A model generated the notes under the pieces. It saw only the letters and a program-made list of their open reading frames with translations. It was not told the DNA's origin and ran no database searches. From contig NZ_BAABRU010000016.1 in the NCBI RefSeq assembly GCF_039545135.1, positions 62,001 to 126,000 of the forward strand: DNA of 64,000 bases, in the 5' to 3' direction. Both the position numbers and the translations under genes were made by a program. The DNA is from Herpetosiphon gulosus (lineage in GTDB: Bacteria; Chloroflexota; Chloroflexia; Chloroflexales; Herpetosiphonaceae). Positions 44,954-53,359 of this stretch are shown piece after piece (positions within the stretch are counted from its first letter, which is position 1; every line of letters begins with the position of its first letter).

Positions 44954-46084
44954 TTAGGCTTCGTCATCATCCTCAAGCAGCCGATCATCGCTGTGCAGGG
45001 TCACGCCATCATTGGCAACCGCTTGTTGGGCAATGTAACGATTGGGGGTGTTGAGGTTGGTCCAGCCGCCTGCATCACGCAAGGCTTGCACCGGAATGTT
45101 GGTTTGGGCAACTCGCGTGGCCCACGAATGGCGCAAATCATGCGGCGCAAGATTGTTGATGCCAATTAATTTGCCAAGCTGCACAATCCGTTTGTGAATT
45201 GCCCGCTCCGAAATGCCAAATCCAACATGGTTGCCCTTATGATCAAAGGCTGCTAGCAACGGTGTTTTGAGATCAAGCGGTTGGGCGATAACTTTTTGAT
45301 ATTCACGCAAGGCCTTGGCCGTATCGCCGATTAGCCGATGTTTTTGCACTTTATCAACTTTTGGGCGATCGACCAGCAAGATTTTGCCTTGCACATGCTC
45401 CCACTTGAGCACGACCACCTCGCCACAGCGCATGCCCAAATCGACCAACAAACAGACGATCAAATAATCGCGCCAACCAACTTCAGGCATGCGATTGATC
45501 GGATTATTGCGGGCGGCCCGTTTGAGTTCGCGAATTTGGCTTTGATCCAAAATATGCGGTGCAGCTTTTTTGGTCGAGAGGCGGGTGGGAGTTTCGGTTG
45601 CTTCACGCTGAGCATCGATGCCATCGCCCTCGCGGCGACGATAGCCTTCAACTGTGTGAATCCGGCTCCATGCCTCAAGGCTCAATACACCTGCTTGATG
45701 GGCCAAGCGGCAGTACAAGCGCACGGTGCCAAGCCGAATATTAATTGAGCCAAGCGCATAGCCTTCATTCAACATCCAGGTGCGAAAGGTCGTGACGATG
45801 CCGACGCTCATCTCAGCCCAAGCAGTTGGCTCGGTGGCTAGAATTGGCACTTCTTGCTCATCAACGGGAATGACGATGCCGATCGAGGTCAAAAAATCGG
45901 CGAAAATTTTCAAATCGGTGTTGTGGCGGCGAATTGTTTGGGGGCGTTGACGCAAGCGATATTCGATAAAGCTATGTTGGGCCGAAATCTGATCAGCCAC
46001 GGCGCTACGCTGCTTCATCACCGTCGTAAAATCGGGCGCAAGTGGATTGTTGCGCTGCGGTGGAATTAACTCTAATTCATCCAT
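44954..46084 (-). CDS. Tyrosine recombinase/integrase
   Basis: This 376-residue protein has an N-terminal SAM-like core-binding domain (residues ~30-140) and a C-terminal catalytic domain with arginine in DLGMRCGEVVVL, lysine in RPKVDKVQKH, HDLRHSW, GGW in place of the second histidine, and the nucleophile in NRYIAQQ. All catalytic positions look intact. It has a very acidic C-terminus (DDRLLEDDDEA). No tRNA, direct repeat or other phage gene lies nearby, and it appears to head a transcript with Maf, so it is more likely a resident XerC/D-like recombinase than a phage remnant. The ATG follows GAGG. Confidence 0.9.
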   Translation of the reverse strand: MDELELIPPQRNNPLAPDFTTVMKQRSAVADQISAQHSFIEYRLRQRPQTIRRHNTDLKIFADFLTSIGIVIPVDEQEVPILATEPTAWAEMSVGIVTTFRTWMLNEGYALGSINIRLGTVRLYCRLAHQAGVLSLEAWSRIHTVEGYRRREGDGIDAQREATETPTRLSTKKAAPHILDQSQIRELKRAARNNPINRMPEVGWRDYLIVCLLVDLGMRCGEVVVLKWEHVQGKILLVDRPKVDKVQKHRLIGDTAKALREYQKVIAQPLDLKTPLLAAFDHKGNHVGFGISERAIHKRIVQLGKLIGINNLAPHDLRHSWATRVAQTNIPVQALRDAGGWTNLNTPNRYIAQQAVANDGVTLHSDDRLLEDDDEA

Positions 46085-46110
46085 GATCTGCCTCGTTGTA
46101 GCTCGTTGGC

Positions 46111-46899
46111 TCAGTTTAGCCGATGGATGAGGCTCTTGTCAAAGCACGCCTGTTCGAGTTTGTCGAGGCAACTTTTTGCTGTGATTGAGTATTGATTATC
46201 AATTTGAGATTTAAAAAAGCCAAAATTTTCAAGCGAATTGACTTCGCCATCAATAATCTGCTGAATTTTGTCGATGCGCCATAGTAAGTCGCTGGCTGCA
46301 ACTATGAATAAATAAAGATCAAGTGGATTGCTTGGGTAACGGGTTTGATACTCTGGATCGTCGCGCAGAAACGGCAGGGCATAGCTCAGAGCCGCATCTA
46401 ACAATGCACGGGTAATTGGGCATTCGAGCGAATCGATGTAATTCCACGTATCTTGTTGGCCAATAAACAGCTTGCTGGAACTTAACTCGACAAGTTCGGT
46501 GCGCTTAACTAGGCTGATAGTGGCTCCATACAGATAGCTACGTAAACGATCAGGCTGTTGCAAAAAAGCGTACAACCCACGCCCATAGATCAGCCAATCC
46601 ATCGGAGATTCATACCAACGCGTGGTATAGGCAAAATGTCGTAACATAAAACTTGGAAAAATCAGGCCTACACCTAGCTCCATAAGCATATGTTCGCGAG
46701 GCTTAGGCAGGCCATTAATCCAGCGCCAGGTTTCATCCCAACGAAAGCGAGGATCTGTTGGCAAGATACCATTAGCATTTGCTGACCATTTGCCGAGGAC
46801 TGCTGGAGTTGGCGGCATCGGGATGGGAATTGGTTTGGTCAGCATAGGATGGTTTGGGCCATTTTTCTTTCCAACCAAGTTGGAGATAAAACTTCTCAT
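46111..46899 (-). CDS. Hypothetical protein
   Basis: I do not recognise this 262-residue protein. The first 40 residues are basic and Pro-rich (HPMLTKPIPIPMPPTP), and the rest is aromatic and helical (WRWINGLPKPREHML, AYTTRWYESPMDWLIYGRGLYAFL), with no signal peptide. It may be soluble. The ATG at 46899 is chosen because GGGAG lies eight bases upstream. It is read toward the recombinase gene. Between it and the divergent gene at 47159 lie 259 A/T-rich bases with no feature I can support. Confidence 0.7.
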   Translation of the reverse strand: MRSFISNLVGKKNGPNHPMLTKPIPIPMPPTPAVLGKWSANANGILPTDPRFRWDETWRWINGLPKPREHMLMELGVGLIFPSFMLRHFAYTTRWYESPMDWLIYGRGLYAFLQQPDRLRSYLYGATISLVKRTELVELSSSKLFIGQQDTWNYIDSLECPITRALLDAALSYALPFLRDDPEYQTRYPSNPLDLYLFIVAASDLLWRIDKIQQIIDGEVNSLENFGFFKSQIDNQYSITAKSCLDKLEQACFDKSLIHRLN

Positions 46900-47158
46900 T
46901 AATGCAGCTCCCAACTTTAATACTACTCAGGGTTTGAGCATAGCATAGGGTGACAAGTTTAGGGTCAATAACTGGTTCAATATAGAATATTGAATTGCAA
47001 AATAAGCTTTAATAATTCAACATTAATAGCTGCTAATTTCAAACCAACCGATCTTAATAGTTTAAGTGCGTTTAGTGGCCTCGATATTCGACTTGTGCAT
47101 GATTAGGGTTTAAAGCTATGCTGAGGCTATACAATCACTAAAAGAGGAGATTTATTGG

Positions 47159-47677
47159 ATGGATTTAGAAACCTTATTAGCTGAGGCGCAAGGGTTAGTT
47201 CGGCCATGGACAATGCTCACTACCGAACCAACCAGTCCCGATCAGCCGATTGCAGGCTATTCTGCCACGATTAAAAACCAGCCGTCGGATTGCTTTGGAT
47301 ATGAAATCATGATTGCGCTGTATGCTCAAACAACAACCAGTTTACCGCCATTAGATGCAGTGTTGCGTTTTGGGTCAACGGCGATTCAGGCATGGAGTAA
47401 ACCATTTTGCGAAGATAATAATTGGCTCTGTGCCGATGATATGCCTGATCGTTCGTTGGTTGATGCCTATGAAACTGTGTATCAAGCGCAGCATCCACGC
47501 TACTGCGAAAATGCGATCGCTTCAATTGGTGGTTGGCATATGGTTTGGCCTGATGGTGATTGGGCTGAGTTGTTAGAACAACAACTGCTTGTTTGTACCT
47601 ATGCTGAAGCTGAACCTTGGCTAGAAGTTTGGATTGATCGATCAAGAAACTTGAAGGTTGTCGAGTGCTTCAGCTAA
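47159..47677 (+). CDS. Hypothetical protein
   Basis: I do not recognise this 172-residue protein. It is acidic, has no signal peptide and contains tryptophan-rich stretches (SIGGWHMVWPDGDWAELLEQQ, EPWLEVWIDRSRN), with a pattern like immunity-type or SMI1-like small domains. That is only a resemblance in composition. The ATG follows GAGGAG at a slightly long distance. It stands alone ahead of the roadblock gene. Confidence 0.7.
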   Translation: MDLETLLAEAQGLVRPWTMLTTEPTSPDQPIAGYSATIKNQPSDCFGYEIMIALYAQTTTSLPPLDAVLRFGSTAIQAWSKPFCEDNNWLCADDMPDRSLVDAYETVYQAQHPRYCENAIASIGGWHMVWPDGDWAELLEQQLLVCTYAEAEPWLEVWIDRSRNLKVVECFS

Positions 47678-47733
47678 GGCAAGCAACCTGAATAGCGAGC
47701 TAAATCAATAGCTGTGCAATTTGCTGCTAACTC

Positions 47734-47762
47734 TTGACGGGCTAGTTTAATCCTTTTATGAT
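47734..47762 (+). promoter_or_regulatory. Sigma70-type promoter of roadblock gene
   Basis: TTGACG (47734-47739), a 17-base spacer and TATGAT (47757-47762) lie about 40 bases ahead of the start codon. Confidence 0.75.
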
Positions 47763-47801
47763 AGCTATGTGTGTCTGGAGTGTAGAACAAAAGGACGTTG
47801 T

Positions 47802-48167
47802 ATGAATAACATTAAACAGTCACTCGAAGCGGCCATGAACATCGATGGTGCGTTGGGCGTTGCGTTGGTCGATTACACCAGTGGCATGACCCTTGGTACT
47901 GCTGGCGGGAATAGCGCCTTGAACTTAGAGTTGGCTGCGGCGGGCAACACTGAAGTAGTACGTGCTAAAATGAAAGTTATGAGTCGGCTTGGTTTGAAGG
48001 ATCAGATTGAAGATATTTTGATTACCCTCGGTGCCCAATATCACCTGATTCGGATTTTGCAAAAGAAACCCAGTATTTTCCTGTACCTAGCGCTCAACAA
48101 ACCTACTGCCAATTTGGCGCTTGCCCGAATTATGCTCAGCGAGATCGAAGAAAAAATCGAATTCTAA
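47802..48167 (+). CDS. Roadblock/LC7-like domain protein
   Basis: This 121-residue protein consists of one roadblock-type fold: SLEAAMNIDGALGVALVDYTSGMTLG at the N-terminus, a helix, and YHLIRILQ..IFLYLALNKPTANLALAR at the C-terminus. Bacterial proteins of this fold often bind small Ras-like GTPases (as MglB does), but no GTPase gene lies nearby. The ATG at 47802 follows AAGGA; an upstream ATG at 47769 precedes the promoter-proximal leader and is unlikely. A terminator follows. Confidence 0.8.
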   Translation: MNNIKQSLEAAMNIDGALGVALVDYTSGMTLGTAGGNSALNLELAAAGNTEVVRAKMKVMSRLGLKDQIEDILITLGAQYHLIRILQKKPSIFLYLALNKPTANLALARIMLSEIEEKIEF

Positions 48168-48195
48168 AACTTGCCTGATTTCAGCTAGATACACA

Positions 48196-48225
48196 GCAAC
48201 TGTCAAATGGGGCAGTTGCTTTTTT
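48196..48225 (+). terminator. Intrinsic terminator of the roadblock gene
   Basis: GCAACTG and CAGTTGC form a seven-base stem around ten bases, then six T. Confidence 0.88.
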
Positions 48226-48237
48226 GTTGGCGAAGAA

Positions 48238-48265
48238 CGGGCAATTCGTGGCGAAGAATTGCCCG
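48238..48265. other. Perfect 10-bp hairpin in intergenic region
   Basis: CGGGCAATTC and GAATTGCCCG enclose eight bases. The sequence GGCGAAGAA occurs twice around it. No gene is attached; it may be a second transcription stop. The following ~110 bases hold nothing I can identify until the promoter at 48375. Confidence 0.5.
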
Positions 48266-48374
48266 AATTATTGGGTCATTATTGATAGGGATTGGGAGTA
48301 GTTGCTGGCACTAATCCTGACCCCTGAAAGCTGACTGCTGATCCCTTATACATCCTAATCGGGCTGATAGTGTA

Positions 48375-48403
48375 TTGACAGCTACAAAACACAGTGCTAT
48401 CGT
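48375..48403 (+). promoter_or_regulatory. Sigma70-type promoter of the flavin transport operon
   Basis: A perfect TTGACA (48375-48380), a 17-base spacer and TATCGT (48398-48403) lie just before the FMN riboswitch. Confidence 0.78.
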
Positions 48404-48422
48404 AGATATAACTAAATACTTT

Positions 48423-48551
48423 GGTCTTCAGGGTTAGGTGAAATTCCTTATCGGCGGTGATGGTGGTTTAGCCACATAAGCCCGCGAGCCGCAAGGTAGG
48501 ATGCTGGTGCGAATCCAGAGCCGACGGTCAAAGTCCGGATGGAAGAAGATC
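48423..48551 (+). promoter_or_regulatory. FMN riboswitch (RFN element)
   Basis: The RFN hallmarks appear in order: GGTCTTCAGGGTTAGGTGAA, ATCGGCGGTGAT, AGCCCGCGAGCC, AGCCGACGGTCAAAGTCCGG and GGAAGAAGAT. The outer stem pairs GTCTTC (48424-48429) with GAAGAT (48545-48550). FMN binding should stop expression of the downstream transporter genes through the terminator at 48655. Confidence 0.95.
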
Positions 48552-48654
48552 GATCAACGTATGTGTACCTACAATGCTGTGGGTTATTTGCGTAATTCAG
48601 GCGTGCTGTTTGGTTTCAGCGGTGCTTGGGTTGCTTGCAGCTACGTCGTGATTG

Positions 48655-48693
48655 ACCCTGAGATGATTGATTCTTTTGGGGTTTTTTGTTTTT
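48655..48693 (+). terminator. Attenuator terminator of the FMN riboswitch
   Basis: ACCCTGAG (48655-48662) pairs with TTTGGGGT (48675-48682), including several G-U pairs, followed by TTTTTGTTTTT. It lies 13 bases ahead of the permease start. Confidence 0.75.
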
Positions 48694-48705
48694 AGGTACA
48701 CACTT

Positions 48706-49530
48706 ATGCTTCAAGATTATGGCCGCATGGCCTATGTTGCTGAATATCCTCAAACCACTGTGCGGCGCAAGCAACGCCGCGCTTGGTTGAGTTCGAGTCG
48801 GTTGTGGGTTGGGCTTTCGTTGCTAGGCTTGCTGTTGGCATGGCGCGGTTTAGTCGCTTGGCAGCAATACCCAGCTTTTGTTTTGCCAACCCCCGAAGCC
48901 GTTGCTAGCCGCTGGTGGCAGGAATTAACCCAAGGTGCGTTGTTGCAACACACCTTGCGCACCTTGGTCGAAGCACTGGGCGGTTTTAGCTTGGCCTTCA
49001 GTGCAAGCTTGGTATTGGGCTATATCTTGGCCCATTGGCATTGGCTTGATCGGATTGTCTCGCCGCAATTGGCAATTGTGCAGGCCATTCCAATTGTCGC
49101 AGTTGCGCCATTAATTTTGATTTGGGTCGGTGCTGACTTGTGGGCAAAATTGTTGGTTGCCGCCTTGGTTACTTTCTTTCCTATGCTGAGCAGTGTGATT
49201 GTGGCTTTGCGCAGCGTGCCCCGCGATATTCGCGAAATGGCGGCGATCAGTGGAGCCAATCGCTGGCAAAGTTTGTGGCAGATTGAATTGCCCTTGGCTT
49301 TGCCTGGAATTTTCGGTGGGATCAAAACTGGCCTAGCCTTGGCCACGACTGGCGCGGTTGTCGCTGAATTTATTGGCGGCCGCGAAGGGCTAGGAGCGCT
49401 GATTAACATCGCTCGTGGATTGTTTGATACACCGCTGATTTTTGCAGCTTTGCTAACCTTGGGCTTGCTCACATTTGGGTTTTATCAGCTAGCAATGTGG
49501 CTAGAACGACGTTTGGTCACTTGGGAATAA
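48706..49530 (+). CDS. ribX: ABC transporter permease, RibX-type flavin uptake
   Basis: This 274-residue protein is a binding-protein-dependent inner membrane permease of the NitT/ThiX/SsuC class, with about six membrane segments. The EAA loop reads EMAAISGANRWQSLWQIELP (~160-180). The FMN riboswitch immediately upstream and the lipoprotein gene downstream make riboflavin (or a precursor) the probable substrate, as in RibXY systems described from Chloroflexi. No ATPase gene is linked. The ATG at 48706 comes after the attenuator; an ATG at 48727 is an alternative. Symbol assigned by context. Confidence 0.85.
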   Translation: MLQDYGRMAYVAEYPQTTVRRKQRRAWLSSSRLWVGLSLLGLLLAWRGLVAWQQYPAFVLPTPEAVASRWWQELTQGALLQHTLRTLVEALGGFSLAFSASLVLGYILAHWHWLDRIVSPQLAIVQAIPIVAVAPLILIWVGADLWAKLLVAALVTFFPMLSSVIVALRSVPRDIREMAAISGANRWQSLWQIELPLALPGIFGGIKTGLALATTGAVVAEFIGGREGLGALINIARGLFDTPLIFAALLTLGLLTFGFYQLAMWLERRLVTWE

Positions 49531-49551
49531 TTTTTTTGGATGGAGTTTTCA

Positions 49552-50580
49552 ATGCGTTATCGTCGTGTCTTAGCCGTTGTTGGGCTACTTTTTTTGGCGG
49601 CTTGTGGTGGGCAAACTGCTACGCCAACCGCCGTTAGTGGTAATGATCAAGCGAAACCATTAACCAAAGTAACGATTGCCATGCCCTATGTGCCGAATAT
49701 TCAATTTGCCCCATTTTACTTGGCCAAAACCCAAGGTTATTACGAAGCTGAGGGTTTGGATGTAACGTTCGATTATCAATATGAAACTGATTCAGTCCAG
49801 CGTGTGGCCAATGGCTCAGTCCAATTTGGCATGGCTGGCGGCGATTCGGTGCTACTGGCGCGGGCGCAAGGTCTGCCGATTATGACCGTTGTAACGATTA
49901 GCCAACGTTCACCGATTGTTTTTTATAGCAAAGCTGAGTTAAACATCAAAACACCAGCCGATCTTAAAGGCAAAAGTGTTGGGATTCCAGGTCGTTTTGG
50001 GGCTTCATATATTGGTTTGTTGGCACTGATGTATTCAAATTCCTTGCAAGAGAGCGATTTGAATATTCAAGAAATTGGCTTTGCTCAAGTTCAAGCCCTC
50101 AGTGAAGATAAAGTGCAGGTTGCTAGTGGCTATGGCAATAACGAGCCAATTCAATTGGCTGAGGCTGGGGTTAAATTAAATATTATTCGGGTGTCAGATT
50201 CGTTTGCCTTGACCTCTGATGGCCTTATTGTCAGCGAAAATTTGATTAAAGAGCAACCCACCGTTGTTATGAGCTTTGTCAAGGCTACATTAAAAGGTAT
50301 GAGCGAGACGATTGCTGATCCGACTCAGGCCTTTAATAGTAGTTTGCGCGAAATTCCTGAACTGCAAGCGGCTGATGATTCAACCAAAGCCTTGCAACAA
50401 AAAGTTTTAGCCAAAACGATTGGCTATTGGCAAAGCGATCTGACCGCTAAATATGGCCTTGGCTTTACTGATCAGGCCACTTGGCAAGCGACTCACGATT
50501 TCTTGCGCCAACAAAATATCCTTAAACAAGATGTCGCAGTGGGCGAATCGTTTGTGAATGGGTTTATTGCTACACCCTAA
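49552..50580 (+). CDS. ribY: Flavin-uptake substrate-binding lipoprotein, RibY-type (NMT1/THI5-like)
   Basis: This 342-residue lipoprotein has a signal peptide with lipobox LLFLAAC and an NMT1/THI5-like periplasmic binding domain: VTIAMPYVPNIQFAPFYLA, YYEAEGLDV, VQFGMAGGDSVLLARAQGLPI and DLKGKSVGIPGRFGASY. These are typical of pyrimidine- or flavin-type binding proteins. It follows the permease by 21 bases in the FMN-riboswitch transcript. The ATG at 49552 has GGAG six bases upstream. A strong terminator closes the operon. Ligand identity is inferred from the riboswitch. Confidence 0.87.
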   Translation: MRYRRVLAVVGLLFLAACGGQTATPTAVSGNDQAKPLTKVTIAMPYVPNIQFAPFYLAKTQGYYEAEGLDVTFDYQYETDSVQRVANGSVQFGMAGGDSVLLARAQGLPIMTVVTISQRSPIVFYSKAELNIKTPADLKGKSVGIPGRFGASYIGLLALMYSNSLQESDLNIQEIGFAQVQALSEDKVQVASGYGNNEPIQLAEAGVKLNIIRVSDSFALTSDGLIVSENLIKEQPTVVMSFVKATLKGMSETIADPTQAFNSSLREIPELQAADDSTKALQQKVLAKTIGYWQSDLTAKYGLGFTDQATWQATHDFLRQQNILKQDVAVGESFVNGFIATP

Positions 50581-50600
50581 ATGTTAATGGTATTTTGGGT

Positions 50601-50647
50601 GACGTGTTCATGGTTTTGGGGATTCCATGAACACGTCAGTTTTTTTA
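50601..50647 (+). terminator. Intrinsic terminator of flavin transport operon
   Basis: GACGTGTTCATGG (50601-50613) and CCATGAACACGTC (50625-50637) form a perfect 13-base stem followed by AGTTTTTTTAA. Confidence 0.93.
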
Positions 50648-50659
50648 ACGGAGTGTGTG

Positions 50660-51241
50660 ATGAGTGACAAACCAAAAGCCGAATTACCAACGTTTAGTTT
50701 TATTGATCAAGCGGCATGGCGTGAATGGCTCGCTGCTGAACATGCTACCAGCAAGGGCATTTGGCTTAAAATGGCCAAAAAAGCCACGGGCATCGCTTCA
50801 ATTAATTATGCCGAGGCGCTTGATGTGGCATTGTGCTATGGCTGGATCGACGGCCAAAAAAAGAGTTTTGATGAGCAATCGTGGTTGCAAAAGTTTACAC
50901 CACGCGGCAAAAAAAGCATTTGGTCGAAAGTTAATCGTGATCATATCGAACGTTTAACCGCTGCTGGCTTGATGCAGCCCGCTGGTGAGGCCGAAGTTGC
51001 ACGAGCCAAAGCCGATGGTCGTTGGGATGCTGCCTACGATTCACAGAAGAATGCGACGATCCCTGAGGATTTTCAAGCGGCACTCGATGCTAGTCCAAGC
51101 GCAGCCAGCTTTTTCGCCACGCTCAAGCAAGCCCAACGCTACTCATTTTTGTTCCGCATCCAAACTGCCAAAAAGCCCGAAACACGTAGCAAACGCATTC
51201 AAGAATTTATCGGCTTGCTCGAACGCGGTGAAACGTTGTAG
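50660..51241 (+). CDS. YdeI/OmpD-associated family protein
   Basis: This 193-residue cytosolic protein matches the YdeI family: FIDQAAWREWLAAEHATSKGIWL at the start, INYAEALDVALCYGWIDGQKK (~55-75), FTPRGKKSIWSKVNRDHIERL (~88-108), and a C-terminal helix pair with EDFQAALDASPSAASFFATL. The molecular function is poorly defined; relatives were linked to polymyxin/bacteriocin tolerance. The ATG at 50660 follows GGAG; an earlier ATG at 50627 lies inside the terminator stem. Confidence 0.87.
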   Translation: MSDKPKAELPTFSFIDQAAWREWLAAEHATSKGIWLKMAKKATGIASINYAEALDVALCYGWIDGQKKSFDEQSWLQKFTPRGKKSIWSKVNRDHIERLTAAGLMQPAGEAEVARAKADGRWDAAYDSQKNATIPEDFQAALDASPSAASFFATLKQAQRYSFLFRIQTAKKPETRSKRIQEFIGLLERGETL

Positions 51242-51266
51242 TGCCAGCCTGAGCTAAATTTGCTGC

Positions 51267-51272
51267 TATACT
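51267..51272 (+). promoter_or_regulatory. Extended -10 element (TGCTATACT)
   Basis: TGCTATACT lies 35 bases before the start codon at 51307, with no clear -35. The same TGnTAtAaT form is seen before nrdR, fabF and the HAD gene. Confidence 0.5.
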
Positions 51273-51306
51273 GCCCGCAGAAATGATTAGCGTATGAGGC
51301 AGACCA

Positions 51307-51714
51307 ATGGCAGAGCACCCAGCCCCAATCGATGTTGGCGCGATTTTGGCCGAAATCCGTGATGGAATTCGTCAACGTCGCGCAAATGGCTTAATTGACC
51401 AAGCCAATGAACCCCAATTGAGTGATGTTGATCTCAAACGCTTGCTTGCCGAGGTCGAGGCCACGCGCGTGGTTAGCGTGCATTGGCCGTTGCATGGCGA
51501 AACCTTGCCCCAAAAAGTCATTGCGACATTGAATAAAGTTGTGCGCCGCTATCTGCGTTGGTATATTAACCCAATTGCTGAACAACAAAATGCCGCCAAC
51601 GATGCGATTGTGCGCACCTTGCATGGCTTAGTTACCACAATCGACGAGCAACGCGCTGAGATTGCGTTGCTACGAGCGCGAGTGGTTGAACTTGAACGTG
51701 AGCTCCAAGCATGA
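51307..51714 (+). CDS. Hypothetical helical protein coupled to glycosyltransferase
   Basis: This 135-residue protein starts with an acidic-helical segment (IDVGAILAEIRDGIRQRRANG) and ends with a coiled coil (TTIDEQRAEIALLRARVVELERELQ). The middle has VIATLNKVVRRYLRWYINPIAEQQN. Short proteins of this shape are often found ahead of glycosyltransferases in polysaccharide clusters. Its stop codon overlaps the glycosyltransferase start by four bases (ATGA), so it probably works with that enzyme. Function is unknown. Confidence 0.75.
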   Translation: MAEHPAPIDVGAILAEIRDGIRQRRANGLIDQANEPQLSDVDLKRLLAEVEATRVVSVHWPLHGETLPQKVIATLNKVVRRYLRWYINPIAEQQNAANDAIVRTLHGLVTTIDEQRAEIALLRARVVELERELQA

Positions 51715-52895
51715 GATCGCAACGTCCTGTAGCGCTGGTAACGCCATGGTTTGGCCCCGATACCCGTGGTGGAGCTGAAGATCAAGCCCGTGATTTGGCC
51801 CATGCCATCCATGCTCAAGGCGCGGATATTGAGGTCTGGACGACGACAGGCCGCGATTCGTTTACTGAACGCACGGCTGAGCACTATCCCGCTGGCTTGA
51901 GCAATTGGAATGGTTTGCCAATTCGACGCTGGCCGATGGCCGCGCCAGCGATGGGCATTCCGCCAGTGGTGCGGCGGTTGGCGGCTCGTTCAGGGCGGCG
52001 CTTGCCCGACCATCCTGCCCATGAAATTAATTTATTGGGCAGTTTGCCGAATAGCGATGGTTTATATGAACATTTGTTAGCACATCCCGAGCGACGCTGT
52101 ATTTTTATGCCCTATCCGATGGGCTTGTCGTATTGGGGCAGTTTTTTGGCCCAAGGTCGTGCCTACCATATTCCATGCTTGCACGACGAGCCATATGCCT
52201 ACTATTCGACCTATCGTGAAATGCTGCGGCGTGCTCAAGGCACGATTTTCAATAGTCGGCCTGAGCGCGATCTAGCCTTACGGTTGTATGAGCTTGATCC
52301 AGTCAAAACGAGTGTGGCGGGCGAGGGTATTGATCTCACCCGGGTTGGTGATGCGGTGCGGTTTCGCCAACACTATGGGCTTGGAGTTGAGCCAATCTTG
52401 CTCTACGTTGGGCGAGCCGATTGGGGCAAGCATGTGCCGCAGTTGCTAGCCTATTTTCGTGAATGGAAGGCTGAAACTGGCCGCCCATTGCGTTTTGTGC
52501 GGATCGGCGCTGGCGAACTGAATGCCCCCAGTATTTTAGCGCCATGGGTGTTGGATTTAGGCTTTGTCGAGCCACAAACCAAGTATGATGCCTACGCAGC
52601 GGCCAATGTTTTTTGCCAACTTTCAACAATTGAAAGCTTTTCGATTGTATTGATGGAAAGCTGGTTGCAAGGCCGCCCGGCCTTGGTCAATGCCGATTGC
52701 CCGGTGACAACTGATTTTGTCTTGCGTAGCGGTGGCGGCATCCCATGCCAAGGCTATCGCGAGTGGGCCAGTAGTTTGAGCTATTTGCTGGATCGGTCTG
52801 AGCTGAGCGCCGCCATGGGTGCTGCTGGCCGTGAGTTTGTGCTGCGCGAATGTCGTTGGAATGAAGTTGCCCAGCGTACCTTGGCGGCCCTTTAA
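51711..52895 (+). CDS. Glycosyltransferase family 4-like protein
   Basis: This 394-residue enzyme has the GT-B fold. The N-terminal motif VTPWFGPDTRGGAEDQARDLA is the usual acceptor-side glycine loop; the C-terminal half contains ILLYVGRADWGKHVPQLL, the region FVEPQTKYDAYAAANVFCQLS and ESFSIVLMESWLQGRPALVNADCPVTTDFV, including the nucleotide-sugar glutamate region. It transfers sugar from a nucleotide donor to an unknown acceptor, probably in a cell-surface polysaccharide. Coupled to the small gene upstream. Confidence 0.9.
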   Translation: MRSQRPVALVTPWFGPDTRGGAEDQARDLAHAIHAQGADIEVWTTTGRDSFTERTAEHYPAGLSNWNGLPIRRWPMAAPAMGIPPVVRRLAARSGRRLPDHPAHEINLLGSLPNSDGLYEHLLAHPERRCIFMPYPMGLSYWGSFLAQGRAYHIPCLHDEPYAYYSTYREMLRRAQGTIFNSRPERDLALRLYELDPVKTSVAGEGIDLTRVGDAVRFRQHYGLGVEPILLYVGRADWGKHVPQLLAYFREWKAETGRPLRFVRIGAGELNAPSILAPWVLDLGFVEPQTKYDAYAAANVFCQLSTIESFSIVLMESWLQGRPALVNADCPVTTDFVLRSGGGIPCQGYREWASSLSYLLDRSELSAAMGAAGREFVLRECRWNEVAQRTLAAL

Positions 52896-52909
52896 TTGCG
52901 GAGAATTCA

Positions 52910-53293
52910 ATGATCAGCAATGCCTATGAGTTGGTGACCCAATTTTGGCAATTGATGCAAACCAATGATTTTGCGGCGGTTGGTAGCGTATTGCACGATG
53001 AATATAGTTTAGAATGGCCCCAATCGAATGAACGAATTCGAGGTCGAGCGGCCTTTGCCCAAATGAACCAAGAATATCCTGCTGCTGGCGCTTGGCAATT
53101 TACGATCAATCGCTTGATTGCAAGTGATGATCAGGCCTGTAGTGATGTTTCGGTTACTGATGGCCAAGTGCAGGCACGGGTGATTAGCTTTTTTATGATT
53201 CAGGATGGGCTGATTATCAAGCAGGTTGAATACTGGCCCGAACCCTACCCAGCCCCAGCCAATCGCCAGCATTTGGTTGAGCCGATTAACTAA
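52910..53293 (+). CDS. SnoaL-like/NTF2-fold protein
   Basis: This 127-residue protein has the SnoaL-type pattern: YELVTQFWQLMQTNDFAAVGSVLHDEYSLEWPQSNERIRGRAAFAQMN, then strands ending VISFFMIQDGLIIKQVEYWPEP. The fold occurs in isomerases and small-molecule binding proteins; no specific activity can be named. It lies 14 bases after the glycosyltransferase gene, with GGAG ahead of the ATG. Confidence 0.85.
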   Translation: MISNAYELVTQFWQLMQTNDFAAVGSVLHDEYSLEWPQSNERIRGRAAFAQMNQEYPAAGAWQFTINRLIASDDQACSDVSVTDGQVQARVISFFMIQDGLIIKQVEYWPEPYPAPANRQHLVEPIN

Positions 53294-53323
53294 GCGCCAA
53301 TCCTGTGCGTCATGGGGCCATGG

Positions 53324-53329
53324 TATAAT
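53324..53329 (+). promoter_or_regulatory. Extended -10 element of nrdR
   Basis: TGGTATAAT lies 30 bases before the nrdR start codon; the -35 region has no consensus hexamer. Confidence 0.6.
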
Positions 53330-53359
53330 GAATCTACTAAGCTAGGCCGAAGAGGAACT

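Noticed and set aside
44954..46084. Prophage or integrative element around the tyrosine recombinase
   Set aside because: No phage structural genes, tRNA, att-like direct repeats or change in composition around it. Neighbours are housekeeping genes.
48501..48695. 64-residue frame inside the FMN riboswitch leader
   Set aside because: It runs through the aptamer and attenuator; structure there is explained by the RFN element.
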